A stretch of DNA of 13,389 bases from an uncultured Pseudomonadota bacterium (GTDB lineage: Bacteria > Pseudomonadota > Gammaproteobacteria > Methylococcales > Methylomonadaceae): positions 1 through 13,389 of the forward strand of contig CAJBJW010000058.1 in assembly GCA_903953455.1 (NCBI GenBank), given 5' to 3'. The first letter of the stretch is position 1. Each line of letters opens with the position of its first letter. Position numbers and translations under genes: made by a program. Shown here piece by piece: positions 1 through 7,281 of this stretch. The notes below the pieces were generated by a model. The model was given only the letters and a program-made list of their open reading frames with translations, was not told the origin of the DNA and did no database searches.

Positions 1-1146
1 CTTCTGACCGGTCTACTCAAAGATGTCGGTGGCGTTGCCATGACGATGATTTTAGATTTTGGCATGCTTATTGAAAGTGAATTTTCTGATATCGCAAAAG
101 CGTCAGCCACTATTTCAGCAACTCATGCGCTTTCTGAACAAAACAACACTGAAGAAAAAGAGATTGACGGTTTTAGTGATGAGTTGCAACTAGTGAGTTT
201 TAGTGTGGCTGATCAGGAATATGCAATCAGTATAAGTGATGTGCAGGAAATTGTGCAGGTACCTGAGCAAATTATTCATGTGCCGCATTCGGATTCACAT
301 GTACTTGGGGTGATGACCTTAAGACAACGTATGTTGCCGCTGGTGAGTCTGCGTCGGATGTTTGGCTTGCCGCGTCAGGACGCTGACGAACATAGTCGTA
401 TTGTGGTGATTTCAGTTGGAAATGCAGCCGTGGGCGTGGTAATGGATACGGTTAATGAAGTACTACGTGTTTCTAAAAACGATGTGAGTGCCATGCCATC
501 CATGCTTGCACGTGACGGGGCTTTATCTGACATTAATGAGATTTGTCGTTTAAATAATGGTAAGCGTTTAGTGTCGATTATTTCAGCAGAAAATATGTTT
601 CATCACCACGCCGTGCAAGAAGCGTTGAGTTCTATTGAAATGACACAGGATGAAGATATGGAAAATAATGAAAGAGCGATGATTGAAGATGACGAGCAAA
701 TGGTCGTGTTTCGATTAGGCAGTGAAGAATTTGGTGTCCCCATTGAAAGCGTGCAGGAAATTGTGCGTGTGCCTGAGGAATTAACGCATGTACCCAAGGC
801 ACCTGCGTTTATTGAAGGGGTGATTAATTTGCGTGGCGCCGTTCTGCCTGTAGTGGATCAACGTCGTCGCTTGGGACTACCTACACTTGAGCGCTGTGAG
901 CAACAACGCATTATGGTGTTTTTATTTGATGGTGTGCGCACCGGATTTATTGTTGACTCTGTTGCTGAAGTGTTGAAAGTACCGCGTTCAGCCATTGAGC
1001 CAGCACCGCATTTATCGGTAGATCAAGTGCATCTTATTTCGCGCGTTGCGAACTTAGAAAAACAAAAACGCTTGATTTTATTAATGGATCCATCACATTT
1101 ATTGGAATCCAAAGATGTTAAAGGATTGAGTTTATTGACAGGGTAA
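1..1146 (+). CDS. Multi-CheW adaptor protein, at least three CheW domains (5' end outside window)
   Basis: The protein is a chemosensory scaffold that couples receptors to the CheA kinase. The frame is open from base 1 to the stop at 1144-1146 (381 codons), so the ATG at 40 is probably internal. Codons 1-25 (LLTGLLKDVGGVAMTMILDF, then GMLIE) match the last strands and helix of a CheW domain, the usual ItGi...ILDl.kLl ending. Two further CheW domains follow, at about codons 61-200 and 233-370, joined by acidic linkers. The last domain has the canonical NLRG segment (INLRGAVLPVVD); in the middle one it reads TLRQ, keeping the Arg but losing the Gly. Both contain VQEIVxVPE. CheB starts 40 bp downstream. 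CheW is normally a single domain of about 150-170 residues, so this is a fusion. The protein is cytoplasmic, with no signal peptide or membrane segment in the visible part. The domain identity is clear; the total domain count and the true start are unknown. Confidence 0.9.
   Translation, partial: LLTGLLKDVGGVAMTMILDFGMLIESEFSDIAKASATISATHALSEQNNTEEKEIDGFSDELQLVSFSVADQEYAISISDVQEIVQVPEQIIHVPHSDSHVLGVMTLRQRMLPLVSLRRMFGLPRQDADEHSRIVVISVGNAAVGVVMDTVNEVLRVSKNDVSAMPSMLARDGALSDINEICRLNNGKRLVSIISAENMFHHHAVQEALSSIEMTQDEDMENNERAMIEDDEQMVVFRLGSEEFGVPIESVQEIVRVPEELTHVPKAPAFIEGVINLRGAVLPVVDQRRRLGLPTLERCEQQRIMVFLFDGVRTGFIVDSVAEVLKVPRSAIEPAPHLSVDQVHLISRVANLEKQKRLILLMDPSHLLESKDVKGLSLLTG
241..767 (+). repeat. 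16-bp exact direct repeat marking the CheW domain duplication
   Basis: GTGCAGGAAATTGTGC occurs at 241-256 and again at 751-766, 510 bp apart and in the same reading frame. It encodes VQEIV at equivalent places in the two complete CheW domains, and the similarity continues into the following VPE codons. The remainder of the two domains has diverged, so this is either a relic of internal duplication or a short stretch kept alike by selection or gene conversion. Confidence 0.7.
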
Positions 1147-1167
1147 GTCGTCATTAATACGTGATAA

Positions 1168-1186
1168 AAGGGAAAGATTTTTGCAT
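1168..1186 (+). promoter_or_regulatory. Ribosome binding region with two candidate cheB starts
   Basis: AAGGGA at 1168-1173 is the only purine-rich Shine-Dalgarno-like run ahead of cheB. It lies 7 nt before a TTG codon at 1181 and 13 nt before the ATG at 1187, which are in frame two codons apart. Spacing favours TTG, while codon preference and the usual CheB N-terminus (MIKLLIVDDS) favour ATG. I use ATG for the gene, but the difference is only two residues. Confidence 0.5.
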
Positions 1187-2251
1187 ATGATTAAATTATT
1201 GATAGTAGATGATTCAGCGTTAATGCGTCGTCAATTAAGCTCCTTTTTTACTGAAGAGGGAGATTTTGAAATTCATTTTGCGCGTAATGGCCGAGAAGCC
1301 GTTGAAGAAAATATCAATTTTCGACCCGATGTCGTGACATTAGACATCAATATGCCAGAAATGGATGGTTTATCGGCTTTATCTTTGATTATGGCGGAGC
1401 GCTCAGTTCCTGTGGTCATGGTGTCGTCACTTACCGAGAAAGGTGCGCTTGCAACCTTTGAGGCGCTAGCTTTAGGTGCGGTGGATTATGTTGCAAAACC
1501 TAGCGGCACTATTTCGCTTTCTATTGGTGATATTCGAGATGAATTAGTGCGTAAAGTGCGCATGGCCGCAAAAGCGCACCTTAAAGCGCCTTCTCGCCTA
1601 ACGACACCCGTACGCCAACCAATAGCGAGAAAAACAGCGCCGGTTGAATCTGCGCCAATTATTCGACGGGGCGTTGCGAATAAAGGGATTGTGATTATTG
1701 GTGTGTCTACGGGCGGACCGCGTACGCTTGAGGATATATTGCCCCTATTTCCAGCCTCTTTTCCGTATCCTGTGTTAGTAGCACAGCATATGCCAGCAAG
1801 TTTTACGCTGCCATTTGCAAATAGGATGAACGATTTATGCGAGCTTCAAGTAGTTGAAGCGAGTCGACCAACGAGCATTGAGCCTGGATTTGTTTATATT
1901 GGTAAAGGCGGCGCTGATATGGTGGTTGCGCAACGAGGTGGCAAACCGACCATTATTCCCAAACCTGAGAATAGAGAGTTTTTGTGGCACCCGTCTGTGG
2001 AATTACTCGGGCGCTCGGTGCTTGAGAATTACGACGCGACACATATTGTGGCGATCATGTTAACAGGGATGGGGTATGACGGTTCAGATGCCTTTGCTGA
2101 AATCAAAAAACGCGGAGGACGCACGATTGCAGAGAGTGAATCGTCGTGCGTGGTCTTTGGGATGCCAGCCGAATTAATTTCAAAAGGGGGCGCGAGTGTA
2201 GTGCTCCCTGCCGATAGGATAACGAAACAAGTTTTAGCTTGGCTAAAGTAA
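1187..2251 (+). CDS. cheB: CheB, receptor protein-glutamate methylesterase/deamidase
   Basis: CheB removes methyl groups from receptor glutamyl methyl esters (and deamidates glutamines), opposing CheR in adaptation; phosphorylation by CheA activates it. The 354-residue protein has an N-terminal receiver (about 1-120) with acidic pair D8/D9, phospho-acceptor D53 in LDINMPEMDG and K104 in AKP. A Pro/Arg-rich linker follows (about 130-165), then the esterase domain (about 166-354). The catalytic triad is visible: S174 in GVSTGG, H201 in AQHMP and D298 in TGMGYDG. Length and order are normal for the family. It lies between the CheW fusion and a HEAT-repeat gene, with only 10 bp to the latter, so it is surely in the same operon. 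The start could be a TTG six bases earlier. The identification is near certain. Confidence 0.97.
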   Translation: MIKLLIVDDSALMRRQLSSFFTEEGDFEIHFARNGREAVEENINFRPDVVTLDINMPEMDGLSALSLIMAERSVPVVMVSSLTEKGALATFEALALGAVDYVAKPSGTISLSIGDIRDELVRKVRMAAKAHLKAPSRLTTPVRQPIARKTAPVESAPIIRRGVANKGIVIIGVSTGGPRTLEDILPLFPASFPYPVLVAQHMPASFTLPFANRMNDLCELQVVEASRPTSIEPGFVYIGKGGADMVVAQRGGKPTIIPKPENREFLWHPSVELLGRSVLENYDATHIVAIMLTGMGYDGSDAFAEIKKRGGRTIAESESSCVVFGMPAELISKGGASVVLPADRITKQVLAWLK

Positions 2252-2261
2252 AAAGGGGGAA

Positions 2262-2894
2262 ATGATGGCTTTTATTAAACAACAAGCTCCACAAGAGGTC
2301 AGTGAAGATGAGCGGACGACTGCTCGCGATTTTCATGGTTTGAGCGCAGAGTTAAATAGCGAGCACGCCACTGCGCGACGCTGGGCGGTGCGTGATTTAG
2401 TGAGTTTTCCCCAAGCAAGTGAAGTCCTCGTTGCTCGCCTTAAAATCGAAGAGGATGCGAGTGTTCGCACGGCTATTTTAAGTAGTCTTGCGCAATTGGG
2501 GGATAAAACGGCTATGAATGGACTGGTGACGTGTTTGCGTAGCGATGAGGCCTCACTGCGTAATGAAGCCATTGAAGTTTTAAAAGCCATTCCCGATGAA
2601 GTTGGCCCAATTATTAATGCGTTGTTAAATGACAGTGACTCGGATGTGCGTATTTTTACGATTAATATTTTAGAGTCACTGCGTCATGAACATGTTGAGC
2701 AATGGTTAATGAGTGTTATTGATAATGACGATCAAGTGAATGTGTGCGCAACAGCGGTCGATTTACTCAGCGAAGTGGGCAGCGAACTTTCAGTACAGTC
2801 GTTAATGAACTTAAAACAACGCTTTGCCAATGAACCGTATATCTGTTTTTCTGTTGATTTGGCCTTAAAGCGTATTCAACAAGGCGAACATTAA
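2262..2894 (+). CDS. HEAT-repeat protein in the chemosensory operon
   Basis: This is a 210-residue soluble protein made almost wholly of helical repeats. Five units with a period of about 30-31 residues can be aligned at about 38-50, 67-79, 98-110, 128-140 and 158-173. Each has the HEAT pattern of an acidic residue or Ser, then x-V/L-R, then A/I-x-x-L (ASVRTAILSSL, ASLRNEAIEVL, SDVRIFTINIL); the repeat Arg becomes Asn in the fifth. HEAT arrays bind partner proteins, so a scaffold or docking role between Che components is inferred; no enzymatic motif is visible. The gene sits 10 bp after cheB and its TAA directly abuts the cheR ATG, pointing to co-translation with the two adaptation enzymes. 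The AAGGGGG run at 2253-2259 precedes two consecutive ATGs (2262 and 2265), and either may be used. The partner and exact role are unknown. Confidence 0.85.
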   Translation: MMAFIKQQAPQEVSEDERTTARDFHGLSAELNSEHATARRWAVRDLVSFPQASEVLVARLKIEEDASVRTAILSSLAQLGDKTAMNGLVTCLRSDEASLRNEAIEVLKAIPDEVGPIINALLNDSDSDVRIFTINILESLRHEHVEQWLMSVIDNDDQVNVCATAVDLLSEVGSELSVQSLMNLKQRFANEPYICFSVDLALKRIQQGEH

Positions 2895-3737
2895 ATGACT
2901 AGCATCACGATTAGCGAGGAAGATTTTTCAAAGTTTAAAGAATTTTTCTACCGCAAAACGGGCATGCAGTTTGAAAATTCTAAACGCTACTTTGTTGATA
3001 AACGACTCATCGAACGTATTGAAGCGACAAACTCAGGGAGTTTTCGTAGCTACTTTGTGATGCTGCGTTTTGAAACAACAGGCGAAGAACTGCAGAAATT
3101 AGTCAATTTGATGACCGTCAATGAGACTTATTTTTTCCGTGAAGAATATCAGTTTAAATGCTTAGTAGATTCGATTCTGCCTGAAATTGTACGCAAAAAA
3201 ACGGACGACTCCCCCATTCGAATTTGGTCAGTGCCATCCTCGTCAGGTGAAGAGGCGTATTCAATCGCTATTTATTTGCTTGAACATTGGAGCGGAATTG
3301 ATCGCTGGGATGTGGAAATTATTTCGTCAGATATCGATACGGAAATTATTTCCCAAGCAAAAAAAGGCCATTATTCGCCACGCTCTGTGCAGAATTTACC
3401 CGATAAAATATTGCATAAATACTTTACCTACAAAAATGAAGGCTATCAGATTTGCCGTGATTTACAACAAGCGGTGGAGTTTACGCGAGTGAATATTATG
3501 GAGCCTTTAGAAGTGCGTTCTTATCGGAATATGGACGTGATTTTTTGTCGTAATTTATTAATTTATTTTGATGATGTCTCGCGTCGCTATGCTGCTGAAA
3601 TGTTTTTTGATGCCATGAAAGCAGGTGGATTTGTGTGTTTGGGGCATTCGGAATCAATGAGTCGTATTTCATCGTTGTTTCGGGTGTGTAAATTTCCTGA
3701 AGCGATTGTGTATCAGAAACCTTTGGAGAGCAGATGA
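2895..3737 (+). CDS. cheR: CheR, chemoreceptor glutamate methyltransferase
   Basis: CheR transfers methyl groups from S-adenosylmethionine to receptor glutamates, the opposite of CheB. The 280 residues match the family length. The N-terminal helical CheR_N domain spans about 5-60. The methyltransferase fold follows with NETYFFRE (76-83), the SAM-binding segment RIWSVPSSSGEEAYS (109-123), an acidic residue in SSDID (144-148), FCRNLLIYF (217-225) and LGHSES (249-254). The SAM loop reads VPSSSGEE where many CheRs have AACSTGEE; Gly-Glu-Glu is kept, so activity is expected. The ATG directly follows the TAA of the HEAT gene, with AAGGCG 8 nt upstream, and the stop overlaps the ATG of the next gene. 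The one receptor in this window does not end in a CheR-binding pentapeptide, so methylation would have to work without that tether. Confidence 0.96.
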   Translation: MTSITISEEDFSKFKEFFYRKTGMQFENSKRYFVDKRLIERIEATNSGSFRSYFVMLRFETTGEELQKLVNLMTVNETYFFREEYQFKCLVDSILPEIVRKKTDDSPIRIWSVPSSSGEEAYSIAIYLLEHWSGIDRWDVEIISSDIDTEIISQAKKGHYSPRSVQNLPDKILHKYFTYKNEGYQICRDLQQAVEFTRVNIMEPLEVRSYRNMDVIFCRNLLIYFDDVSRRYAAEMFFDAMKAGGFVCLGHSESMSRISSLFRVCKFPEAIVYQKPLESR

Positions 3738-4102
3738 AAACTATTCTCGTTATTGACGATGCGGCAACGGTTCGTATGTATCATCGACATATTTTGGAAA
3801 GTGCGGGATATAGCGTTGATGAAGCCATCAACGGTATTGAAGCGTTAGAAAAAGCGTTAGTGAAAAACTATGACTTATTTATAGTTGATATTAATATGCC
3901 AAAGCTTGATGGTTATGGATTTCTGCGGCAATTGCGTAGTCAAGATATTGAGCAAGCACCTGCGATTATGGTGTCCACCGAATCCGCCAAAAATGATGAA
4001 ATCCTCGCCTACAATGCGGGGGCCAATTTATATTTAATTAAGCCGACAAAACCAGATGAACTCCTGCGTTATAGCCGTTTATTATTGGGGGAGAGTATTT
4101 AA
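3734..4102 (+). CDS. cheY: CheY-like single-domain response regulator (first copy)
   Basis: This is a 122-residue stand-alone receiver, phosphorylated in the che pathway by CheA on aspartate and carrying the signal to the motility machinery or acting as a phosphate sink. D8/D9 form the acidic pocket, D52 in VDINMPKLDG is the phospho-acceptor, S81 in MVSTES is the switch Ser/Thr and K103 in LIKP is the conserved lysine. There is no output domain. The ATG overlaps the cheR TGA by four bases (ATGA), with GGAG 5 nt upstream inside cheR, and its TAA abuts the cheA ATG, so translation of cheR, this gene and cheA is tightly coupled. Which of the two CheYs in this operon binds the effector cannot be told from sequence. 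Length and residues are fully canonical. Confidence 0.93.
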   Translation: MKTILVIDDAATVRMYHRHILESAGYSVDEAINGIEALEKALVKNYDLFIVDINMPKLDGYGFLRQLRSQDIEQAPAIMVSTESAKNDEILAYNAGANLYLIKPTKPDELLRYSRLLLGESI

Positions 4103-6925
4103 ATGAATGCGTTATTAGAGCAATTCTTATCTGAATCGCGTGACTTTCTGCAAGGCATTGGCGAAAAGCTGATGCAATTGGAATCTGATCCAGAAAGTAT
4201 CCCCTTGATGACAGAGCTTTTTCGCTTTGTCCATACACTAAAAGGGAATAGTGGTTTATTTGATTTCCCCGAAATGACCCGCGTGCTTCATGCAAGTGAA
4301 GACTTGATGGATGCGGTGCGTCATGGACGGGTAAGCTATTCACAGGACCTGACGGATCAATTGCTAGATGCAATGGATTTTGTGGGCATTTTGATGGATG
4401 AAATTGAAACCACTGGGCGCATTGGAAATAGTCATGCCACCAATTCCGTGGAATTAACCAAGTCACTACGTGAATTGCTCGCTGCCGCTTCAACCGAATC
4501 GGAGGCACATGCCGCAACGCCTCATGGGATTAGCGATATAGACCACCCTTCAGTGGATCAAGTATTGGAAGAATTTGCCGCGGTTGAAGTGGATTTTGCA
4601 AATGACACGACAGCCTCGTTTGGAGAGCCAGCTTTTGAGTTAAATGAAGTAGTCGCCATGGCGTTATATCGCCATGCGACAGGGGGTGCTCGGGTGTTTT
4701 GGGTGGAATATATTCCAGAGCCTGAATGCTTCTTTAAAGGTGAAGATCCCTTTTATTTATCACGTCAAGTGCCTGCGGTATTATGGCATCAGAGCCTATT
4801 GCAAAAAGACATTCCTAGTCTCGCTGAAATGGATGTTTACAGCAGCCAATTAGTTTTCCAGCTATTAACTATTGCCACGCAAGAAGAGCTAGACGATATT
4901 TTCCGCTATGTTCCCGACCAAATACAGCGCATTGAAATCCCCGCGCTCGCTTTTGTTGTCCCTTTTGGCAGTGAGCATGACGATACAATTGATGATGAAT
5001 TTATCACTCGGACTGTAGGCTTTATTAATGACGGTAATTTAGAGCGCGCATCGCATAGTATTCGCACCATGCTTGAGTTATCTGCCCCCGAGCTTTGGTC
5101 CTCTTCGTTGCTACGTTGGGCGCAGCTCATTATCGAGCTCGAACCCGATAACGCATTGATACAATGCGCCTTAATTAACCAATTACGCACACACGAACCA
5201 CTGGATTTAGTGGCGTTAACACAAGATATTTCCTCGAAAAGTGCATCCGTTGATAGTCATTTGCCAAATGCTGATTTGCCTCATGAGCACGACGAGCATG
5301 AAGCTATTAACAGTGAGGCATCGCACACAGACGCCACATTGATGGCGAGTTTTTATACTGTACTCACTGCACAGAAAAACGTACTAAGCGTCCCTGCGAG
5401 CCCCTGGTTAGCTGGTCGAATGAAGTCCGTTGCGACAACGTTGATTGCAACGTATCGCGCCACGCATCAGGTAGATGAAATTGAACATATTGAGCATGCG
5501 TTGCAACAGGCGCTTGCGGACAACACATCACAACCCTTACTCGCCTGGATTGATAAAGTACTCGACAGTGCGCCTGAGTTATCTGATATTCAAGAAGCCG
5601 CGCCCATTGAGATGCCCATAGAGCAATCGACCCAAGAAGTCTCCGTGGCAACTGAAGAAGTGATTTTAGATCCAAGCTCAAAATTTGGACGACGTGTTGA
5701 GGATACGAGCCCCCATTTTGGCAGACGTGCTGAAGACACCACGACAGTGGTATCTAAAACACTCAAAGTAGATCAAGAAAAAATTGATCGCTTAATGAAT
5801 TTGATCGGTGAGATGGTCGTGGCGAAAAATGCACTACCTTATCTCGCCAATCGCGCTGAAACGGTATTTGGTGTGCGTGATTTATCGCGTGAAATCAAAG
5901 CGCAATATGCAGTCATTAATCGTGTAGCCGAAGAGATGCAAGATACGATCATGCAAGTTCGCATGATGCCAGTATCGTTTATTTTTCAGCGTTTCCCGCG
6001 TATGGTACGTGATATTTCGCGCAAACTGGGCAAAGAAGTCGAATTGGTCTTAGAGGGCGAAAGTACGGAGGCAGATAAAAATATTATTGAAGCCTTATCC
6101 GATCCGCTTATTCACATTGTGCGCAATAGTTTAGATCATGGCCTTGAATCGCCAGAAGTGCGGGTGGCGGCAGGTAAAAATGCGACCGGTAAATTGCTCA
6201 TTCGCGCTACGCAAGAATCTGATCGCGTCTTAATTGAAATCATTGATGATGGTCGCGGCATTAATCCGAATGTGATTAAGCAAAAAGCCTATGAAAAGGG
6301 TTTAATTGACGAAAGTGCGCTAGAGCGACTGAGTGATGAAGAAGCAGTTAATCTCGTTTTTGCGGCTGGTTTTTCAACAGCGGATGTCATTTCTGACTTA
6401 TCTGGGCGGGGCGTGGGCATGGACGTGGTTCGCTCAGCCGTTGAGCGCATCAATGGGACAGTGGGCATTGAAAGTGAAGTCGGTAAAGGCACTCGCCTGT
6501 ATTTATCCTTGCCGTTATCCATGGCCGTCACCAATGTCATGATTATCGAATCTAATGAACAAATCTTTGGCGTTCCGATGGATATGGTAGTGGAAACCGT
6601 GCGCGTGCCAAGGGTCCAACTCAGTAGCATTAAACAAAAACAAACAACCGTTCTGCGTGGACGCATAGTTCCACTGCTATCACTCAATGAGTTACTTGCC
6701 TTGCCGCAAGAGCAAGTCCCCAATGAAGATGATGAATTCGCCACACTGGTTGTGCGTGTTCATGGAGAGCATGTAGGGATTGTCGTGGATGATTTCCGTG
6801 AAACGGTGGATATCATTCTCAAACCTATGTCGGGTATTTTAGGCGGACTTGGCGGATTTTCAGGGGCAGCACTTTTAGGTGATGGGTCGGTGTTAATGGT
6901 ATTAAATCCACGGGAGTTGATTTAG
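4103..6925 (+). CDS. cheA: CheA, large chemosensory histidine kinase
   Basis: CheA autophosphorylates on a histidine of its Hpt domain and passes phosphate to CheY and CheB. In order: Hpt (P1, about 1-105) with H44 in FVHTLKGNSG; a long non-canonical middle (about 130-525); dimerisation P3 (about 553-620, from TLKVDQEKIDRLMNLIGEMV); HATPase (about 625-805) with N-box HIVRNSLDHG (N675), G1 DDGRGI (715-720) and G2 GRGVGMDVV; and the CheW-like P5 domain (about 815-940, LRGRIVPLLS). All catalytic motifs look intact. At 940 residues it is far longer than the roughly 650 of enteric CheA, and the excess lies in the middle. There, about 195-290 (GARVFWVEYIPEPECFFKGE and on) looks like the P2-position domain seen in many non-enteric CheAs, and about 300-520 is acidic and unassigned. 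An 11-residue tandem repeat precedes P3. The gene abuts the upstream cheY (TAA then ATG), with GGGGGAG upstream. Confidence 0.96.
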   Translation: MNALLEQFLSESRDFLQGIGEKLMQLESDPESIPLMTELFRFVHTLKGNSGLFDFPEMTRVLHASEDLMDAVRHGRVSYSQDLTDQLLDAMDFVGILMDEIETTGRIGNSHATNSVELTKSLRELLAAASTESEAHAATPHGISDIDHPSVDQVLEEFAAVEVDFANDTTASFGEPAFELNEVVAMALYRHATGGARVFWVEYIPEPECFFKGEDPFYLSRQVPAVLWHQSLLQKDIPSLAEMDVYSSQLVFQLLTIATQEELDDIFRYVPDQIQRIEIPALAFVVPFGSEHDDTIDDEFITRTVGFINDGNLERASHSIRTMLELSAPELWSSSLLRWAQLIIELEPDNALIQCALINQLRTHEPLDLVALTQDISSKSASVDSHLPNADLPHEHDEHEAINSEASHTDATLMASFYTVLTAQKNVLSVPASPWLAGRMKSVATTLIATYRATHQVDEIEHIEHALQQALADNTSQPLLAWIDKVLDSAPELSDIQEAAPIEMPIEQSTQEVSVATEEVILDPSSKFGRRVEDTSPHFGRRAEDTTTVVSKTLKVDQEKIDRLMNLIGEMVVAKNALPYLANRAETVFGVRDLSREIKAQYAVINRVAEEMQDTIMQVRMMPVSFIFQRFPRMVRDISRKLGKEVELVLEGESTEADKNIIEALSDPLIHIVRNSLDHGLESPEVRVAAGKNATGKLLIRATQESDRVLIEIIDDGRGINPNVIKQKAYEKGLIDESALERLSDEEAVNLVFAAGFSTADVISDLSGRGVGMDVVRSAVERINGTVGIESEVGKGTRLYLSLPLSMAVTNVMIIESNEQIFGVPMDMVVETVRVPRVQLSSIKQKQTTVLRGRIVPLLSLNELLALPQEQVPNEDDEFATLVVRVHGEHVGIVVDDFRETVDIILKPMSGILGGLGGFSGAALLGDGSVLMVLNPRELI
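5675..5740 (+). repeat. Tandem 11-residue (33-bp) repeat in the CheA linker
   Basis: Two consecutive in-frame units encode SSKFGRRVEDT and SPHFGRRAEDT (CheA residues 525-546). Eight of eleven residues are identical and the DNA has diverged, chiefly at wobble positions. The units lie in the flexible linker immediately before the P3 dimerisation helix. FGRR-acidic segments occur as single copies in linkers of other chemosensory kinases as far as I recall; a role is not known. Confidence 0.75.
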
Positions 6926-6927
6926 TT

Positions 6928-7161
6928 ATGGCAATTGAATATAAAAAATCATTAGCAGTGTTTACCGAATTCGTGGGCGTTGAAGAAGCTGAGAATTTAT
7001 TGCAATGGCTACTTAAAAACCCCAAAGGTAAAATTAATCTTGCCACCTGCGAGCATATTCACGCGGCAAACTTGCAAGTGTTAATGGCGATAAAACCACT
7101 CGTCGCAGCGTGGCCAGCAGATGAGGATTTGCAACGCTGGTTAGCGGTGCTTGAGAAATAG
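6928..7161 (+). CDS. Small degenerate STAS-like protein
   Basis: This 77-residue protein starts 2 bp after the cheA stop (GGGAG at 6912-6916 inside cheA provides the ribosome binding site). The segment KINLATCEHIHAANLQVLMA (about 35-54) fits the core strand and helix of STAS domains, usually lDLs.v.fiDSaGl.vL. The Asp-Ser pair is replaced by His-Ala, so the serine phosphorylated in SpoIIAA-type anti-sigma antagonists is absent. At 77 residues it is shorter than a standard STAS (about 100), with a reduced N-terminal half. STAS-like proteins act by protein-protein contact, so it may bind CheA or another array component; this is inferred only from its place directly behind cheA. It is not a CheX or CheC homologue by any motif I can see. 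The coding call is firm because of coupling and position; the family call is moderate. Confidence 0.75.
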   Translation: MAIEYKKSLAVFTEFVGVEEAENLLQWLLKNPKGKINLATCEHIHAANLQVLMAIKPLVAAWPADEDLQRWLAVLEK

Positions 7162-7181
7162 CCGAGTCTATTTTCGTATAA

Positions 7182-7211
7182 AGCAATAATAACCTGTAGA
7201 GTATTATTGCT
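7182..7211. repeat. Perfect 10-bp inverted repeat upstream of second cheY
   Basis: AGCAATAATA (7182-7191) and TATTATTGCT (7202-7211) are perfect reverse complements separated by 10 nt. The right arm ends on the first base of a TATAAT hexamer. There is no T-run after the stem, so a canonical intrinsic terminator is unlikely. Its overlap with the promoter candidate suggests an operator, or an RNA hairpin on transcripts reading through from cheA. Confidence 0.65.
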
Positions 7212-7216
7212 ATAAT
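7208..7216 (+). promoter_or_regulatory. Extended -10 promoter candidate for cheY2-receptor genes
   Basis: TGCTATAAT matches the sigma-70 extended -10 consensus (TGnTATAAT) exactly. The hexamer 17 bp upstream (AATAAC, 7188-7193) is a poor -35, which is typical of extended -10 promoters. Predicted initiation is near 7223, leaving a leader of about 60 nt before the ATG at 7282. The 120-bp spacer is by far the longest gap in the che operon, consistent with an internal promoter. Confidence 0.6.
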
Positions 7217-7281
7217 GACGCGGCAAAAAAATTCTCAGCTTTGACTAACAATACCAATAAAAATTAGACGGCAACATTATT

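Noticed and set aside
40..42. ATG at base 40 as the start of the CheW fusion gene
   Set aside because: The frame is open upstream to base 1, the upstream codons read as CheW, and no ribosome binding site precedes this ATG.
4038..4517. 159-codon open frame on the minus strand across the cheY-cheA junction
   Set aside because: It is antisense to two clear genes and its translation shows no domain.
6289..6744. 151-codon open frame on the minus strand inside cheA
   Set aside because: It is antisense to the conserved HATPase and P5 regions, Ser/Thr-rich with no recognisable domain, and has no ribosome binding site; it is a shadow.
7182..7211. The inverted repeat as an intrinsic terminator of the upstream che genes
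   Set aside because: The stem is AT-rich and is followed by ATAATGACG, not by a T-run.
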